DNA of 59,127 nucleotides from an uncultured bacterium (GCA_949283655.1 CASDTH010000038.1:1-59127); one strand, 5' to 3'. Counted from the stretch's first letter, positions 10,866 through 20,249 are shown. Numbers and translations: made by a program. The notes: generated from the sequence alone by a model not told the origin.

Positions 10866-12241
10866 ATGGATCAAAAAAATGAAACGCGGCTTGGAAACGC
10901 GCCTCTGGGCAAGCTTTTGTTTCAGCTGGGCCTGCCCGGCGTCGCCGCGCAAGTGATCAATGTGCTCTATAATATTGTAGACCGCATTTACATCGGCAAT
11001 ATTCCAGAGATCGGAGATATGGCGCTGACCGGCGTGGGTGTAACGCTGCCGGTTATCATGGTCATTTCCGCTTTCAGCGCCTTTGTCGGCATGGGCGGCG
11101 CACCGCTCGCCTCCATCCGCTTAGGCGCGCGGGATCGGGAGGGCGCGCAGCGGATTCTCGGTAGCTGCATTGTGTCGCTTCTGGCCCTCTCCGTGATTTT
11201 GACCACCGTATTCCTGATTTTTCAACGCCCGCTGCTGTTCGCCTTTGGCGCAAGCGAGCGTGTAATCGGCTACGCGCAGGAATATTTAACGATTTATCTA
11301 TGCGGCACCGTATTTGTCCAACTCGCTTTGGGGCTTAATCCTTTTATCAGTGCGCAGGGCAAGGCGAAAACAGCCATGCTCTCTGTGCTGATTGGCGCAG
11401 TGCTCAACATTGTGCTTGACCCCATTTTTATTTTTACGCTGGGCATGGGCGTGCGCGGGGCAGCATTCGCTACGATCCTCTCCCAAGCAGTTTCCGCGCT
11501 GTGGGTAATCTGCTTCCTTCTTGGCAAGCGCACGGCTATCCCTGTGCAAAAAAATACCTCCGCTTTGATTTCAAAATCATTGGCCGCGTGGCTGGCCTTG
11601 GCGTTTCCCCCTTTATTATGCAGGCAACGGAAAGCCTGGTGACGATTACGCTCAACACAGGCCTTCAGGCCTATGGCGGGGATTTATATGTTGGCAGCAT
11701 GACGATACTGACCAGCGTTCTTCAATTGATTGTGATGCCGATCAACGGTTTTACACAGGGTGTGCAGCCCATTTTAAGCTATTGCTACGGCGCAGGGAAT
11801 AACACCCGGGTAAGGCAGGCCTATTACCGGCTGCTGGCCACAGCGCTGGCCTTCTCGGTTTCCGCCTGTTTGCTGTCCATTCTGCTCGCGCAACCACTGG
11901 CGCGTCTGTTTAGCCCTAACCAGGCGCTCATCAGCCTAACGGCGCGTATGATGCCGGTCTTTTTAGGCGGGATCTGGATTTTTGGCGCGCAGCTGGCCTG
12001 CCAGAGCACCTTTCTCGCGCTGGGGCAGGCTAAAGTTTCGGTTTTTCTCGCGCTGCTCAGAAAGGTGATCCTTCTGGTGCCACTGGCAATGATCCTGCCC
12101 CGTTTTTTCGGCGTAACAGGGATTTATTATGCGGAGCCGGTTGCGGATATCACCGCCTCCCTCACAACGCTAGCGATCTTCCTCACGCGTTACCGCAAGC
12201 TGCTCCCTTTGCGCGAGGGAGGAGATACCGCCGCAAATTGA
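10866..12241 (+). pseudogene. MATE family multidrug/Na+ antiporter, interrupted by a frameshift
   Basis: Together the two reading frames encode a near full-length 12-helix MATE (NorM/DinF-type) exporter of about 458 residues. The N-terminal half (from ATG 10866, with GGGGAGG 12 bases upstream) runs to a TGA at 11642; the C-terminal half continues in the -1 frame to 12241. Homology switches at a run of seven A residues, 11548-11554, in the loop after helix 6: one extra A would restore QKKYLRFDF. This may be a true mutation, a sequencing indel or slippage at the homopolymer. Helical content and MATE character are preserved on both sides, which argues that the break is recent or artefactual. Confidence 0.8.
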
Positions 12242-12327
12242 CCCTTTTAAATTTATTGTTTTTGTGTATTTTAATCCGGTCAGATTTTGGGTATAGTAGG
12301 GGCAGAAACCGATGAGGAGGATGCCCT

Positions 12328-12867
12328 ATGGCACACACGCAAGCAACGGCAAAAACAGGAGTCAACAAGCTGATTCCGCTTATCATCAGCGCACTTTTCG
12401 CCGCAATGATCACAGTAATGACTGCATTCCTATTTCATATTCCAATCGGGGTCAATGGCGGCTATCTCCACTTTGGGGATGCCCTGATCTACCTTGCGGC
12501 CAGCTTTTTACCTGCGCCCTATGCGTGTGCCGCTGCCGCCGTGGGCGCGGGCCTGGCGGATGTGGTTTCTGGCGCACCGGTGTGGGCGCCGTTTACCTTG
12601 GCCATCAAGGTGTGCATTGCCCTACTGTTCACGGCCAAGAAGCCAACGCTTCTCAATAAGCGCAACGCGCTGGCGCTGCTTGGCGCGTGGCCAATCACGT
12701 GCGGCGGCTACTATATCGCGGAGGCCGTCATCACGGGCAATTGGATTGTCCCCGTGGCCGGGCTTCTGCCCAATACCATCCAGGCAGCGGGCAGCGCTGT
12801 GCTGTTTGTGCTGATTGCGCTGGCACTGGATAAGGTGCGCTTTAAAAACCGCCTGAAGCTCTCCTGA
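12328..12867 (+). CDS. ECF transporter S component, substrate unknown
   Basis: A 179-residue, highly hydrophobic protein with five to six predicted helices. The segment NGGYLHFGDALIYLAASFLP resembles the substrate-binding region of ECF-type vitamin transporter S components, and length and topology fit. No energising EcfA or EcfT gene is nearby, so it would use a shared ECF module. It has its own GATGAGGAGG ribosome binding site. A weak -10 (TATAGT at 12292-12297) precedes it. The substrate (vitamin or precursor) cannot be told from sequence alone. Confidence 0.8.
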   Translation: MAHTQATAKTGVNKLIPLIISALFAAMITVMTAFLFHIPIGVNGGYLHFGDALIYLAASFLPAPYACAAAAVGAGLADVVSGAPVWAPFTLAIKVCIALLFTAKKPTLLNKRNALALLGAWPITCGGYYIAEAVITGNWIVPVAGLLPNTIQAAGSAVLFVLIALALDKVRFKNRLKLS

Positions 12868-12938
12868 GGCAGGCCTATATGAGCCGCCTTTGATATGCAC
12901 CATTGCAACAGAAATTTTGAAAAAAGGTCGGATTCTCT

Positions 12939-13490
12939 ATGCTGGAAGAACTTACAAATCAGGCGCGCCAGGCCACGGAGCAGGTGCTGGAGGTAGCAAA
13001 GCTCACCAAGGGGCAGCTGTTTGTTGTGGGCTGCTCCTCAAGCGAGGTGTGCGGCAGCAGGATCGGCACCAATTCAAGCCTGGAGACGGCGCAGGCCATT
13101 TTCGCCGGGATCTATCCGGTGCTGCAGGAGCGGGGTATCTACCTTGCCGCGCAGTGCTGTGAGCATCTTAACCGGGCGATCATCATCGAACGGGAGGCGG
13201 CGCAGAAATTCGGCTATGAGGAGGTCAACGTCGTTCCGCAGCCCAAGGCGGGAGGCTCTTTTGCCACAACAGCCTATGCCGCCTTTGCGCACCCTGTAGC
13301 AGTGGAGGAAATCCGCGCGGATGCCGGCATGGATATCGGAGGCACGCTGATCGGCATGCACCTCAAGCGCGTGGCAGTGCCTCTGCGTATTGAGGTCAAG
13401 CATATTGGGGAGGCTATCCTCCTCTGCGCCCGCACCCGCCCGAAATTTATCGGCGGAAGCCGCGCGCACTATGACGATACCAAAATGTAA
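12939..13490 (+). CDS. DUF436 / TIGR01440 (YwlG-like) protein
   Basis: A conserved Firmicutes protein of 183 residues and unknown function. The signatures GCSSSEVCGSRIGTNSS (about residues 28-44), QCCEHLNRAIIIER (about 67-80) and the C-terminal TRPKFIGGSRAHYDD motif identify the family with high certainty. It is cytosolic, with conserved Cys and His residues that suggest metal or ligand binding. It follows the ECF S component by 71 bases, with AAAAAGG as ribosome binding site, and ends before a strong hairpin. Confidence 0.88.
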   Translation: MLEELTNQARQATEQVLEVAKLTKGQLFVVGCSSSEVCGSRIGTNSSLETAQAIFAGIYPVLQERGIYLAAQCCEHLNRAIIIEREAAQKFGYEEVNVVPQPKAGGSFATTAYAAFAHPVAVEEIRADAGMDIGGTLIGMHLKRVAVPLRIEVKHIGEAILLCARTRPKFIGGSRAHYDDTKM

Positions 13491-13523
13491 ATCGGTTTTG
13501 ACCTGATTGAAAGATGCAGTAAG

Positions 13524-13575
13524 GGAGCCGGAGGGCCTGCGCGCTGTTTTAGGATGGCGCAAGCCTTCCGGCTCC
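13524..13575. terminator. Long hairpin between convergent genes
   Basis: GGAGCCGGAGGGCCTGCGC at 13524 pairs with the complementary arm ending at 13575 (19 pairs, two G-U) around a 14-base loop. It separates the DUF436 gene (+) from the end of the arginine operon (-). There is no clear U tract on either strand, so it may stabilise transcript ends rather than terminate by itself. Confidence 0.55.
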
Positions 13576-13622
13576 TACGATTCTCTTCCATGTGTTCCTG
13601 AATGATGCCTTTCGGGTTGTTT

Positions 13623-14528
13623 TTATTTCATCAGGGTGACCATCACAGCCTTCTGCGCGTGCAGGCGGTTTTCCGCCTCGTCAAAAATCTCTGCGGCGTG
13701 CGCTTCAAACACCTCCGCCGTGATCTCCTCACCGCGATGGGCGGGCAGGCAGTGCTGCACCATGCAGCCCTCGTTTGCGGCCTCCAGCAGCTTTTCACTC
13801 ACCTGATAGATGCCTTCAAACGCAGCGCGGCGCTGCTGCGCTTCGCCCTCCTGCCCCATGGAGGCCCACACATCGGTGAAGATCACATCCGCATGTTCCG
13901 CCGCTTTCATGGGGTCGCGCTCCAGCGCAAAGCCGCCGGCCTGGGCCGCAAAACTCAGCACCCGCTCATCCGGCTCATAGCCCTCCGGGCAGGCGACGCT
14001 CACCGCCATACCGGTTTTCAGGCCGCCCACGATCAGCGAGTTCGCCATATTGTTGCCATCGCCGATATAGCACATTTTCAAGCCGTCCAGCCGCCCCTTA
14101 TGCTCCCGGACGGTCATCAGATCGGCAAGCACCTGGCAGGGGTGGCAAAAATCTGTGAGTCCATTGATCACTGGGATCGAGCCATACTCCGCGAGCGCTT
14201 CCACTTCCTCCTGCGCAAAGGTGCGGATCATGATGCCGTCCAGATACCGAGAGAGCACCCTCGCCGTATCCTGTACCGGCTCGCCGCGGCCGATCTGCAG
14301 ATCGCGCGCGCTTAAAAACAGCGCACTGCCGCCAAGCTGGAACATGCCCGCTTCAAAGGAAACACGTGTACGTGTGGAGGCTTTTTGAAAAATCATACCG
14401 AGCGTTTTTCCCGCCAGATGGGGGTGCGCGATATGGTGGCTGCGCTCATATTTGAGCTGATCGGCGAGATTCAAAAGCTCCAGAATCTCCTGTGTGGACA
14501 GATCGAGCATCTTGAGTAAATGTTGCAT
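13623..14528 (-). CDS. argF: Ornithine carbamoyltransferase
   Basis: Converts ornithine and carbamoyl phosphate to citrulline. The 301-residue protein carries the carbamoyl-phosphate motif STRTR (in KASTRTRVSFE), the FCHPCQ motif in the middle, and the ornithine-binding HCLPAHRGEEI motif near the C-terminus. A GGAAGG ribosome binding site sits across the stop of the preceding kinase gene, only 2 bases away. It is the last gene of the arginine operon; carAB for carbamoyl phosphate is not in this window. Confidence 0.96.
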   Translation of the reverse strand: MQHLLKMLDLSTQEILELLNLADQLKYERSHHIAHPHLAGKTLGMIFQKASTRTRVSFEAGMFQLGGSALFLSARDLQIGRGEPVQDTARVLSRYLDGIMIRTFAQEEVEALAEYGSIPVINGLTDFCHPCQVLADLMTVREHKGRLDGLKMCYIGDGNNMANSLIVGGLKTGMAVSVACPEGYEPDERVLSFAAQAGGFALERDPMKAAEHADVIFTDVWASMGQEGEAQQRRAAFEGIYQVSEKLLEAANEGCMVQHCLPAHRGEEITAEVFEAHAAEIFDEAENRLHAQKAVMVTLMK

Positions 14529-14530
14529 GG

Positions 14531-15472
14531 CTATCCTTCCTTTCCAGGTGGGAGCGTTTCGATCTCCCGCAGTAATTTTCTTCCCAGCTTCAGCAGCGCC
14601 TGTTTCTCATACAACCCCGCCAAAGCCATATGCTTGATATCATCCCAATAATGGTAATAATCTTTTTTCACATCAAAATATGTGCTGAGCGGGACGCGCT
14701 TTCTGTACTCCGTCAAAAGGGCAAAGCGCTTCCCCGTCGCGTGCTCAAGCTGAAAGAGCTCGAGCTCCCGGTCTGCCCGGCAGCAATCGAATGGGTCGAT
14801 CACGCCTGTGATCCGCATGGTATCCGGATCGGCCAGCACGTTCCAGAGGTTCAAATCCCCATGGATGATCGACGGCCGCTTCACCGGTTCGCACAGCACG
14901 CGGCTCAAATTTTGATAAGCCGCCTCCATCTGCTCCTGTATCTCCGGAGGAACGGATCGGTTGCTACACGCCAACTTTGCGCGGATGTCATCCAGCCGCG
15001 CCCGGTAGCAGTCTTCCCAATCCGCATGGGTCTCCCCGCCGATTTCGCCAAAGCCCTCAACCGGCGCGTCATGGAGTGCGGCCAGCGCGTCGATGAGACT
15101 GGCTGCCAACCGCATCCGGTCTTTTTTCCGGCGGCGGGCGAGCCTCATCGAGCCGCCATTGATTCCCTCCAGCTTCTCCATCACCAGCGTCTCATAAAGC
15201 CCCTCCTCCCGGTATACGCCAAAGACCTCCGGCACCGGGAGCGGCAGATGCTCGCGCAAAACCGCAAGCTGCTGCGCCTCCTTCGCCGCTAAGCCCGGCA
15301 GAAGATAAAGCTTAAAAGCTGCGGTTTTCATGCCGCAAGTAGCAAAATATACCGATCCATAATATCCGCCGCCCACGGGCTTCACATGCTCCGGCCCGGC
15401 GCCGAACTGCTTGCGGCAGGCCTGCTCCACCGTCTGAAGGCAAAGCTCCTGCTGAAATGCCGCAATGGCCAT
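14531..15472 (-). CDS. Aminoglycoside phosphotransferase / fructosamine-kinase-type small-molecule kinase
   Basis: A 313-residue protein-kinase-like fold. The catalytic Brenner motif is HGDLNLWNVL (about residue 205) and the metal-binding DFG equivalent is IDPFDCC (about 225-231), with an N-terminal lobe containing GGGYYGSVYFA. These features fit the APH / fructosamine-kinase superfamily, which phosphorylates sugars, amino-sugars or amines. It is embedded in the arginine operon between argD and argF, with gaps of 12 and 2 bases, so it is certainly co-transcribed. The substrate is unknown; a link to a glycated or arginine-related metabolite is only a guess. Confidence 0.85.
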   Translation of the reverse strand: MAIAAFQQELCLQTVEQACRKQFGAGPEHVKPVGGGYYGSVYFATCGMKTAAFKLYLLPGLAAKEAQQLAVLREHLPLPVPEVFGVYREEGLYETLVMEKLEGINGGSMRLARRRKKDRMRLAASLIDALAALHDAPVEGFGEIGGETHADWEDCYRARLDDIRAKLACSNRSVPPEIQEQMEAAYQNLSRVLCEPVKRPSIIHGDLNLWNVLADPDTMRITGVIDPFDCCRADRELELFQLEHATGKRFALLTEYRKRVPLSTYFDVKKDYYHYWDDIKHMALAGLYEKQALLKLGRKLLREIETLPPGKEG

Positions 15473-15484
15473 CCCTTTTTCTCC

Positions 15485-16660
15485 TCAATCCTCTTGCAAT
15501 ACCGCTTTTAAAATCGCAGCGCCCTCCAGCAGCTCCTCCTCCGAAATGGTCAGAGGCGGCAGCAGCCGCACGAGCGTTTTCGCCGTGAGCACCAGCAGCT
15601 CTTTTTCCACGCAGCGGGCGGCGACCGCCTTGGCCTGCTTTGTCTTCAGCACCAGGCCGAGCATCAGCCCCATGCCGCGGATTTCAGCCACCTCATCGCA
15701 TTGCGCCAGCTCGTTTCGCAGCAGCTCGCCCTTGCGGCGCACCTGCTCAAAAAGCGGCTCCTCCATGCGGGAGAGCACCTCGCACACGCCTGCGCAGACA
15801 ACCGGATTGCCCCCGAAGGTGCTGCCGTGCGTACCGGGGCCCATCACAGAGCCAAGCTTTTCCACGCACAGGCAGGCGCCCACCGGCAGGCCGCCGCCAA
15901 GGCCCTTGGCGCTCGTCAGGATATCGGGCCGCACGCCAAAGTGCTCCCAGGCATAAAGCTTGCCCGTCCGGCCCACGCCGGTCTGCACCTCGTCAAAAAT
16001 GAGAAGGATATCTTTCTCCCGGCAAAGCGCCGCAGCCGCGCGCACAAAATCCGCCTCCAACGGCTGCACGCCGCCCTCGCCCTGCACCGGCTCCATCATC
16101 ACGGCGCAGACGGTCTCATCGATGGCCGCCTTCAGCGCCTCTAAATCATTTGCCGCCGCATAGCGGAAGCCTGGCGGGAACGGGTCAAAATACTGATGCA
16201 GCTCCTCCTGCCCGGTGGCGGTGAGCGTCTCCATCGTGCGGCCATGGAAGGAATTCTTCAGCGTAACGATGGTGGAGCGGCCAGCCCCGTAGGTGTCAAA
16301 GCTGTATTTGCGCGCCAGCTTCATCGCGCATTCATTTGCCTCCGCCCCGGAGTTGGCAAAAAACACCCGCGCAAAGCCGGATTTTTCGCACAACAGCCTG
16401 GCCGCCTGCGCCACCACGGGGCTGTAATACAGGTTCGAGGTATGCGCAAGCTTTGCCGCCTGCTCCGCGACTGCCCGGGCCCACGCCACATCCCCATAGC
16501 CCAGGGAGCTGACACCGATACCCGCCGTGAAGTCGAGATAAACCTGCCCCTCCGGGCCGTAAAGCCGCGCGCCCCTACCCTCGCAAAGGGCTGCATTAAA
16601 ATGCGCATAGGTCGGCATCAGGTATTGATTCGCCGTGTTTTTGATCTCTTCCTCTGTCAT
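15485..16660 (-). CDS. argD: Acetylornithine aminotransferase
   Basis: Class III PLP aminotransferase, 391 residues, acting on N-acetylglutamate semialdehyde. The PLP lysine is in SAKGLGGGLPVGA (about residue 238), the cofactor aspartate in IFDEVQTGVGRTG, and GSTFGGNPV follows. Position between argB and the kinase supports argD over other omega-aminotransferases. The AAGGGGG ribosome binding site overlaps the end of argB, 13 bases upstream. Confidence 0.95.
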   Translation of the reverse strand: MTEEEIKNTANQYLMPTYAHFNAALCEGRGARLYGPEGQVYLDFTAGIGVSSLGYGDVAWARAVAEQAAKLAHTSNLYYSPVVAQAARLLCEKSGFARVFFANSGAEANECAMKLARKYSFDTYGAGRSTIVTLKNSFHGRTMETLTATGQEELHQYFDPFPPGFRYAAANDLEALKAAIDETVCAVMMEPVQGEGGVQPLEADFVRAAAALCREKDILLIFDEVQTGVGRTGKLYAWEHFGVRPDILTSAKGLGGGLPVGACLCVEKLGSVMGPGTHGSTFGGNPVVCAGVCEVLSRMEEPLFEQVRRKGELLRNELAQCDEVAEIRGMGLMLGLVLKTKQAKAVAARCVEKELLVLTAKTLVRLLPPLTISEEELLEGAAILKAVLQED

Positions 16661-16673
16661 AAGGCTCGCCCCC

Positions 16674-17528
16674 TTAAATAAACATTGTGCCTACGCCTTC
16701 ATCGGAAAACAGCTCAATCAGCAGGGAATGCGGGATCCGCCCGTCCACAATATGCGTGCGATGCACCCCGCGCCGGACTGCCTCCACACAGCAATCAATT
16801 TTCGGGATCATCCCGCCGGAGATGATGCCCTGCCTTTTCAGCCCCGGCACATCACTGACGTTGACCACCGGGATCAGCGTGCTCTCATCCTCCTTATCGC
16901 GCAGGAGGCCGCGCACGTCCGTCATCAGCAGCAGCTTCTCCGCGTGCAGGCAGGCGGCGATACGCGCCGCAGCCGTATCGGCGTTGATGTTATACACATC
17001 CTCCCCATATCCGCCGCCGATGGTGGAGATGACAGGGATATAGCCGGTTTTCAGCGCATCATTGATCGGCGTGACATCCACGCTCTCAATCTCGCCCACA
17101 AAGCCAAGGTCCGGCTCCTTGTGCTTCACGGCGCGGATCATTCCGCCATCGAGCCCGCACAGCCCCAAAGCCTTGCCGCCGTGCGCACCGAGCAGCTGCA
17201 CGAGGTCTTTGTTGACCTTCCCCGCGAGCACCATCTGGACGACATCCATTGTCTCCTGATCCGTATAGCGCAGGCCGCCGACAAAGCGGCTCTCTTTGCC
17301 AAGGCGGTCGAGCATAGTGTTAATCTCCGGGCCGCCGCCATGGACGAGCACCACATGGATACCCACCAGTGAGAGCAGAACAATATCCGTCATCACGGCA
17401 TCCTTGAGCGCCTCATTGATCATCGCATTGCCGCCATATTTGATTACAATCGTCTTTTGATAATATTTTTGAATATACGGGAGCGCCTGCACCAGCACCT
17501 GCGAGCGCTCAAAATTGGATATCTCCAT
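16674..17528 (-). CDS. argB: Acetylglutamate kinase
   Basis: Phosphorylates N-acetylglutamate, the second step of the arginine pathway. The 284-residue product shows IKYGGNAM for ATP binding, HGGGPEI for substrate, and GGGYGEDVYNINAD(T) near residue 175. I choose the ATG at 17528, preceded by GGGAGGGG; an in-frame TTG at 17552 would add eight residues and overlies that site. About 25 residues precede the first strand, which matches the N-terminal helix of arginine-inhibited hexameric forms. Feedback inhibition is therefore likely but not proven. Confidence 0.95.
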   Translation of the reverse strand: MEISNFERSQVLVQALPYIQKYYQKTIVIKYGGNAMINEALKDAVMTDIVLLSLVGIHVVLVHGGGPEINTMLDRLGKESRFVGGLRYTDQETMDVVQMVLAGKVNKDLVQLLGAHGGKALGLCGLDGGMIRAVKHKEPDLGFVGEIESVDVTPINDALKTGYIPVISTIGGGYGEDVYNINADTAAARIAACLHAEKLLLMTDVRGLLRDKEDESTLIPVVNVSDVPGLKRQGIISGGMIPKIDCCVEAVRRGVHRTHIVDGRIPHSLLIELFSDEGVGTMFI

Positions 17529-17575
17529 ATAGACCGAGCTCCCCTCCCGCAAAGGTAGAATAACAGCTCCACCGC

Positions 17576-18799
17576 TCAGGTGCGGTAGTCGCCGTTGATT
17601 TTTACGTAATCATAGGTTAGGTCGCAGCCAAAGGCCTCCGCATGGGCTTCGCCGTCGTGCAGGCGCACATCGATTTTCACTTCATCCTGCAGCAAAATCT
17701 CCTTCGCCTTTTCCTCGCTGAAGGGAATGCCTGCGCCATCCTTACACACCTCTACGCGCCCCGCAGGGGAGACAAAGGCAACATCCGCCTTTGTCACGTC
17801 GATCTCCGTGCCCGCATAGCCCATGGCGCACAGCACCCGGCCCCAGTTGGCGTCCGCGCCAAACATCGCCGTTTTTACAAGCGAAGAGCAGATCACGCTC
17901 TTGGCCACCGTGCGGGCGGTTTCTTTCTCCTTTGCACCGCTGACCTCGCACACCACCAGCTTCGTCGCGCCCTCGCCGTCGCGCGCCATCTCCCGCGCAA
18001 TGCGGATGAGGAGCGTAGAGAGCATTTGTGTAAACAGCTGGAACGCCTCATCCTCAGTGGTAATCTCCTCATTGCCCGCCGCGCCGGAGGCCAGGATGCA
18101 CGCCATATCGTTGGTGGAGGTATCCCCATCAACGCTGAGCATATTGAAGCTGTCGGCCACAGCGGACTTCAGCGCCTTTTGCAGCATGGGGGAGGAGATG
18201 GCGGCATCCGTGGTGATGAAGCAGAGCATCGTCGCCATATTCGGGTGGATCATCCCGGAGCCCTTGGAGATCGCGCCGATCACACAGGGCTTCCCACCCA
18301 GCGTGAATTGAAGCGCAAATTCCTTTTTGCGCGTATCCGTCGTCATAATTGCCTGAGCGGCGTGATCGGAGCCATCCTTTGACAGCTCTCCGGCAAGCTG
18401 CGCCATCCCCTGCTCCACCGGGGCAAGGTCGAGCGGCTGCCCAATCACGCCGGTGGAAGCAACGATCACCTCTTCCGGCGCGATACCCAGCGCCTTCGCC
18501 GCAATTTCGCACATTCCCTGCGCTTTTTCGATTCCGTCTGCATTGCAGGTGTTGGCAATGCCGCTGTTGCAGATGACCGCGCGAGCCTTCCCATCCTCCA
18601 GGTGCCGCTTCGTCACCGTCACCGGCGCGCCGCAGACAAGATTTTGCGTATAAACGGCCGCCGCGTTGCACGGGGCCTCTGCTACGATGAGCGCGAGGTC
18701 GCGCTTTGCTTTATTCTTTCGGATCCCGCAGTGGATGCCTGAGGCGGTAAAGCCCGCCGGGGCGGCGACCCCGCCGGGGATAAAAGAACATGTCACCAT
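17576..18799 (-). CDS. argJ: Bifunctional ornithine acetyltransferase / N-acetylglutamate synthase
   Basis: Recycles the acetyl group from N-acetylornithine to glutamate, and may also make N-acetylglutamate from acetyl-CoA. The 407-residue precursor contains the autoproteolysis site in KGSGMIHPNMATML, where cleavage before the threonine creates the two subunits and the nucleophile. Length and motifs are typical. Its presence means the organism uses the cyclic arginine pathway and needs no ArgE. GGAAGAGG precedes the ATG at 18799. Confidence 0.96.
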   Translation of the reverse strand: MVTCSFIPGGVAAPAGFTASGIHCGIRKNKAKRDLALIVAEAPCNAAAVYTQNLVCGAPVTVTKRHLEDGKARAVICNSGIANTCNADGIEKAQGMCEIAAKALGIAPEEVIVASTGVIGQPLDLAPVEQGMAQLAGELSKDGSDHAAQAIMTTDTRKKEFALQFTLGGKPCVIGAISKGSGMIHPNMATMLCFITTDAAISSPMLQKALKSAVADSFNMLSVDGDTSTNDMACILASGAAGNEEITTEDEAFQLFTQMLSTLLIRIAREMARDGEGATKLVVCEVSGAKEKETARTVAKSVICSSLVKTAMFGADANWGRVLCAMGYAGTEIDVTKADVAFVSPAGRVEVCKDGAGIPFSEEKAKEILLQDEVKIDVRLHDGEAHAEAFGCDLTYDYVKINGDYRT

Positions 18800-18872
18800 T
18801 GAAACCTCTTCCTTCCTGTATACCTAAAAACGGATAAGCAGTGCGCCAGGCTAGCCGCCCGTGTGCCAACGC

Positions 18873-19157
18873 TTATTTTTTCTTTTTGCCGCGAAATAGC
18901 GCCAACCCGCCGAATCCGCTAATGATCGCCATATAAAAGCCCAAATTATAGGGGAACCCGGTGTTGTGCGATTCATACAGCTGGTAATCCCCGAAAAAGG
19001 ACAACACCAGCGAAACCGGCGCGATCCAGCCATGCCATATGCCTGTGAAAAAGCCCGCCGCATCGGCAGATGGCGCCCGGTGCGGCACGCAGCCGCCCAG
19101 CAAAAACAGTAGGCAGAGGGTCAGCAGAAGAATGGCAATCCATTGCCTTTTTTTCAC
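18873..19157 (-). CDS. Small predicted lipoprotein/membrane protein inside the arg operon
   Basis: I do not recognise this 94-residue protein. A hydrophobic N-terminal segment ends in LLGGC, a plausible lipobox (Cys at about residue 22). A second hydrophobic stretch, including GIWHGWIAPVSLVLSFFG, occupies about 37-60, a third about 72-88, and the tail is KKKK. I start it at the GTG at 19157, because AAGGAGG lies 8 bases upstream; an in-frame TTG at 19178 would precede that site. It lies between argC and argJ with gaps of 41 and 73 bases. Similar small proteins of unknown role occur in other bacteria. Confidence 0.7.
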   Translation of the reverse strand: MKKRQWIAILLLTLCLLFLLGGCVPHRAPSADAAGFFTGIWHGWIAPVSLVLSFFGDYQLYESHNTGFPYNLGFYMAIISGFGGLALFRGKKKK

Positions 19158-19198
19158 AACAGCAGCCTCCTTTTTCAATCAGCGTGGTATGGCGCGGT

Positions 19199-20233
19199 TT
19201 AAAAGCAGGTGGGGATCATTTGAAGCCCCGTCTCCTCCGGCAAGCCAAAGAGCAGGTTCATATTCTGCACCGCCTGCCCCGCAGCGCCCTTGACCATGTT
19301 GTCAATCGCGGATACAGCGATGAGCGTGCCCGTCCTTGCATCCATATGCAGCGAAATATCGCAAAAATTGCTGCACCGCACATTGCGCAGGTTTGCCGTT
19401 TTACCCGGCGCCAGCACGCGGACAAACCGCTCTGCACGATACGCCCTTTGATAGGCTTCGCGCAGCTGCGTTTCCTCCACGCCCGGCTTCAGGCGCGCGT
19501 ACATGGTGGAGATAATCCCCCGGTTAAGCGGCAGCAGGTGCGGCACAAAAACAACCCTTAGCGTTTCTCCCGCCACGGTGGAAAGCGTCTGCTCAATCTC
19601 CGGCGTGTGGCGGTGTGAAGCGATTTTATAAGGGGAAAATGCCTCGTTGCAGTTGGGGAAATGCGCCGTCTCGCTGGGAGAACGGCCGGAGCCCGTTACG
19701 CCGGATTTGGAATCGATCACAATCCCCTGCGGCTCGATTAGCCCCTCCCGCAGCGCAGGCGCGAGCCCGAGCGCCACGCTGGTGGGGTAGCAGCCGGGGT
19801 TTGCAAGGATACGGGCCTTTTTGATCTGCTCCCGAAACAGCTCCGGCAGCGCATACACCGCCTGCTCGTGCAGCTGCTTGTGCGTATATACGCCGCCATA
19901 CCATTGCGCATAATCTGCCTCCTCCTTCAGGCGGAAATCTGCGCCAAGGTCAACAAATGCAACGCCCCGCTCTGCGCATTGCGCCGCAAACTCCTGCGAG
20001 ATGCCGTGCTGCACGCAGGCAAACACAATATCGCTCTTTTCAATCGCCTCCTGCGCGGAGCAGCAGGGGAGGTCGCACAACCCCACCAGGGAGGGGTAGA
20101 CCTCGCTGAGTGCTTTGCCCTCAAAGCTCACGGAGCTCACGGCCACAAGCTCCGCCTGCGGATGATTGAGCAGGATGCGAATTAATTCAACGCCCGCATA
20201 GCCGGTGGCGCCGATGATGCCAACCTTGATCAT
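19199..20233 (-). CDS. argC: N-acetyl-gamma-glutamyl-phosphate reductase
   Basis: NADPH-dependent reduction of acetylglutamyl phosphate to the semialdehyde. Rossmann motif GIIGATGYAGVELIR is at the N-terminus and the catalytic cysteine is in ANPGCYPTS (about residue 148). The 344-residue length is typical. The start at 20233 fits the family N-terminus and has GAGAGGG upstream; longer in-frame extensions are Arg-rich and not conserved in character. It follows argH by 16 bases. Confidence 0.96.
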   Translation of the reverse strand: MIKVGIIGATGYAGVELIRILLNHPQAELVAVSSVSFEGKALSEVYPSLVGLCDLPCCSAQEAIEKSDIVFACVQHGISQEFAAQCAERGVAFVDLGADFRLKEEADYAQWYGGVYTHKQLHEQAVYALPELFREQIKKARILANPGCYPTSVALGLAPALREGLIEPQGIVIDSKSGVTGSGRSPSETAHFPNCNEAFSPYKIASHRHTPEIEQTLSTVAGETLRVVFVPHLLPLNRGIISTMYARLKPGVEETQLREAYQRAYRAERFVRVLAPGKTANLRNVRCSNFCDISLHMDARTGTLIAVSAIDNMVKGAAGQAVQNMNLLFGLPEETGLQMIPTCF

Positions 20234-20249
20234 ATTACCCTCTCCCTTT

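Noticed and set aside
11548..11555. Programmed -1 frameshifting at the A run in the MATE gene
   Set aside because: The local heptamer in frame is A AAA AAT, a poor slippery site, and no downstream stimulatory structure is obvious. MATE genes are not known to use recoding. An indel is simpler, so I list it only as an alternative.
14840..14865. TTCAAATCC word resembling a tRNA T-loop
   Set aside because: It lies inside the kinase coding sequence and has no acceptor or anticodon stem around it.
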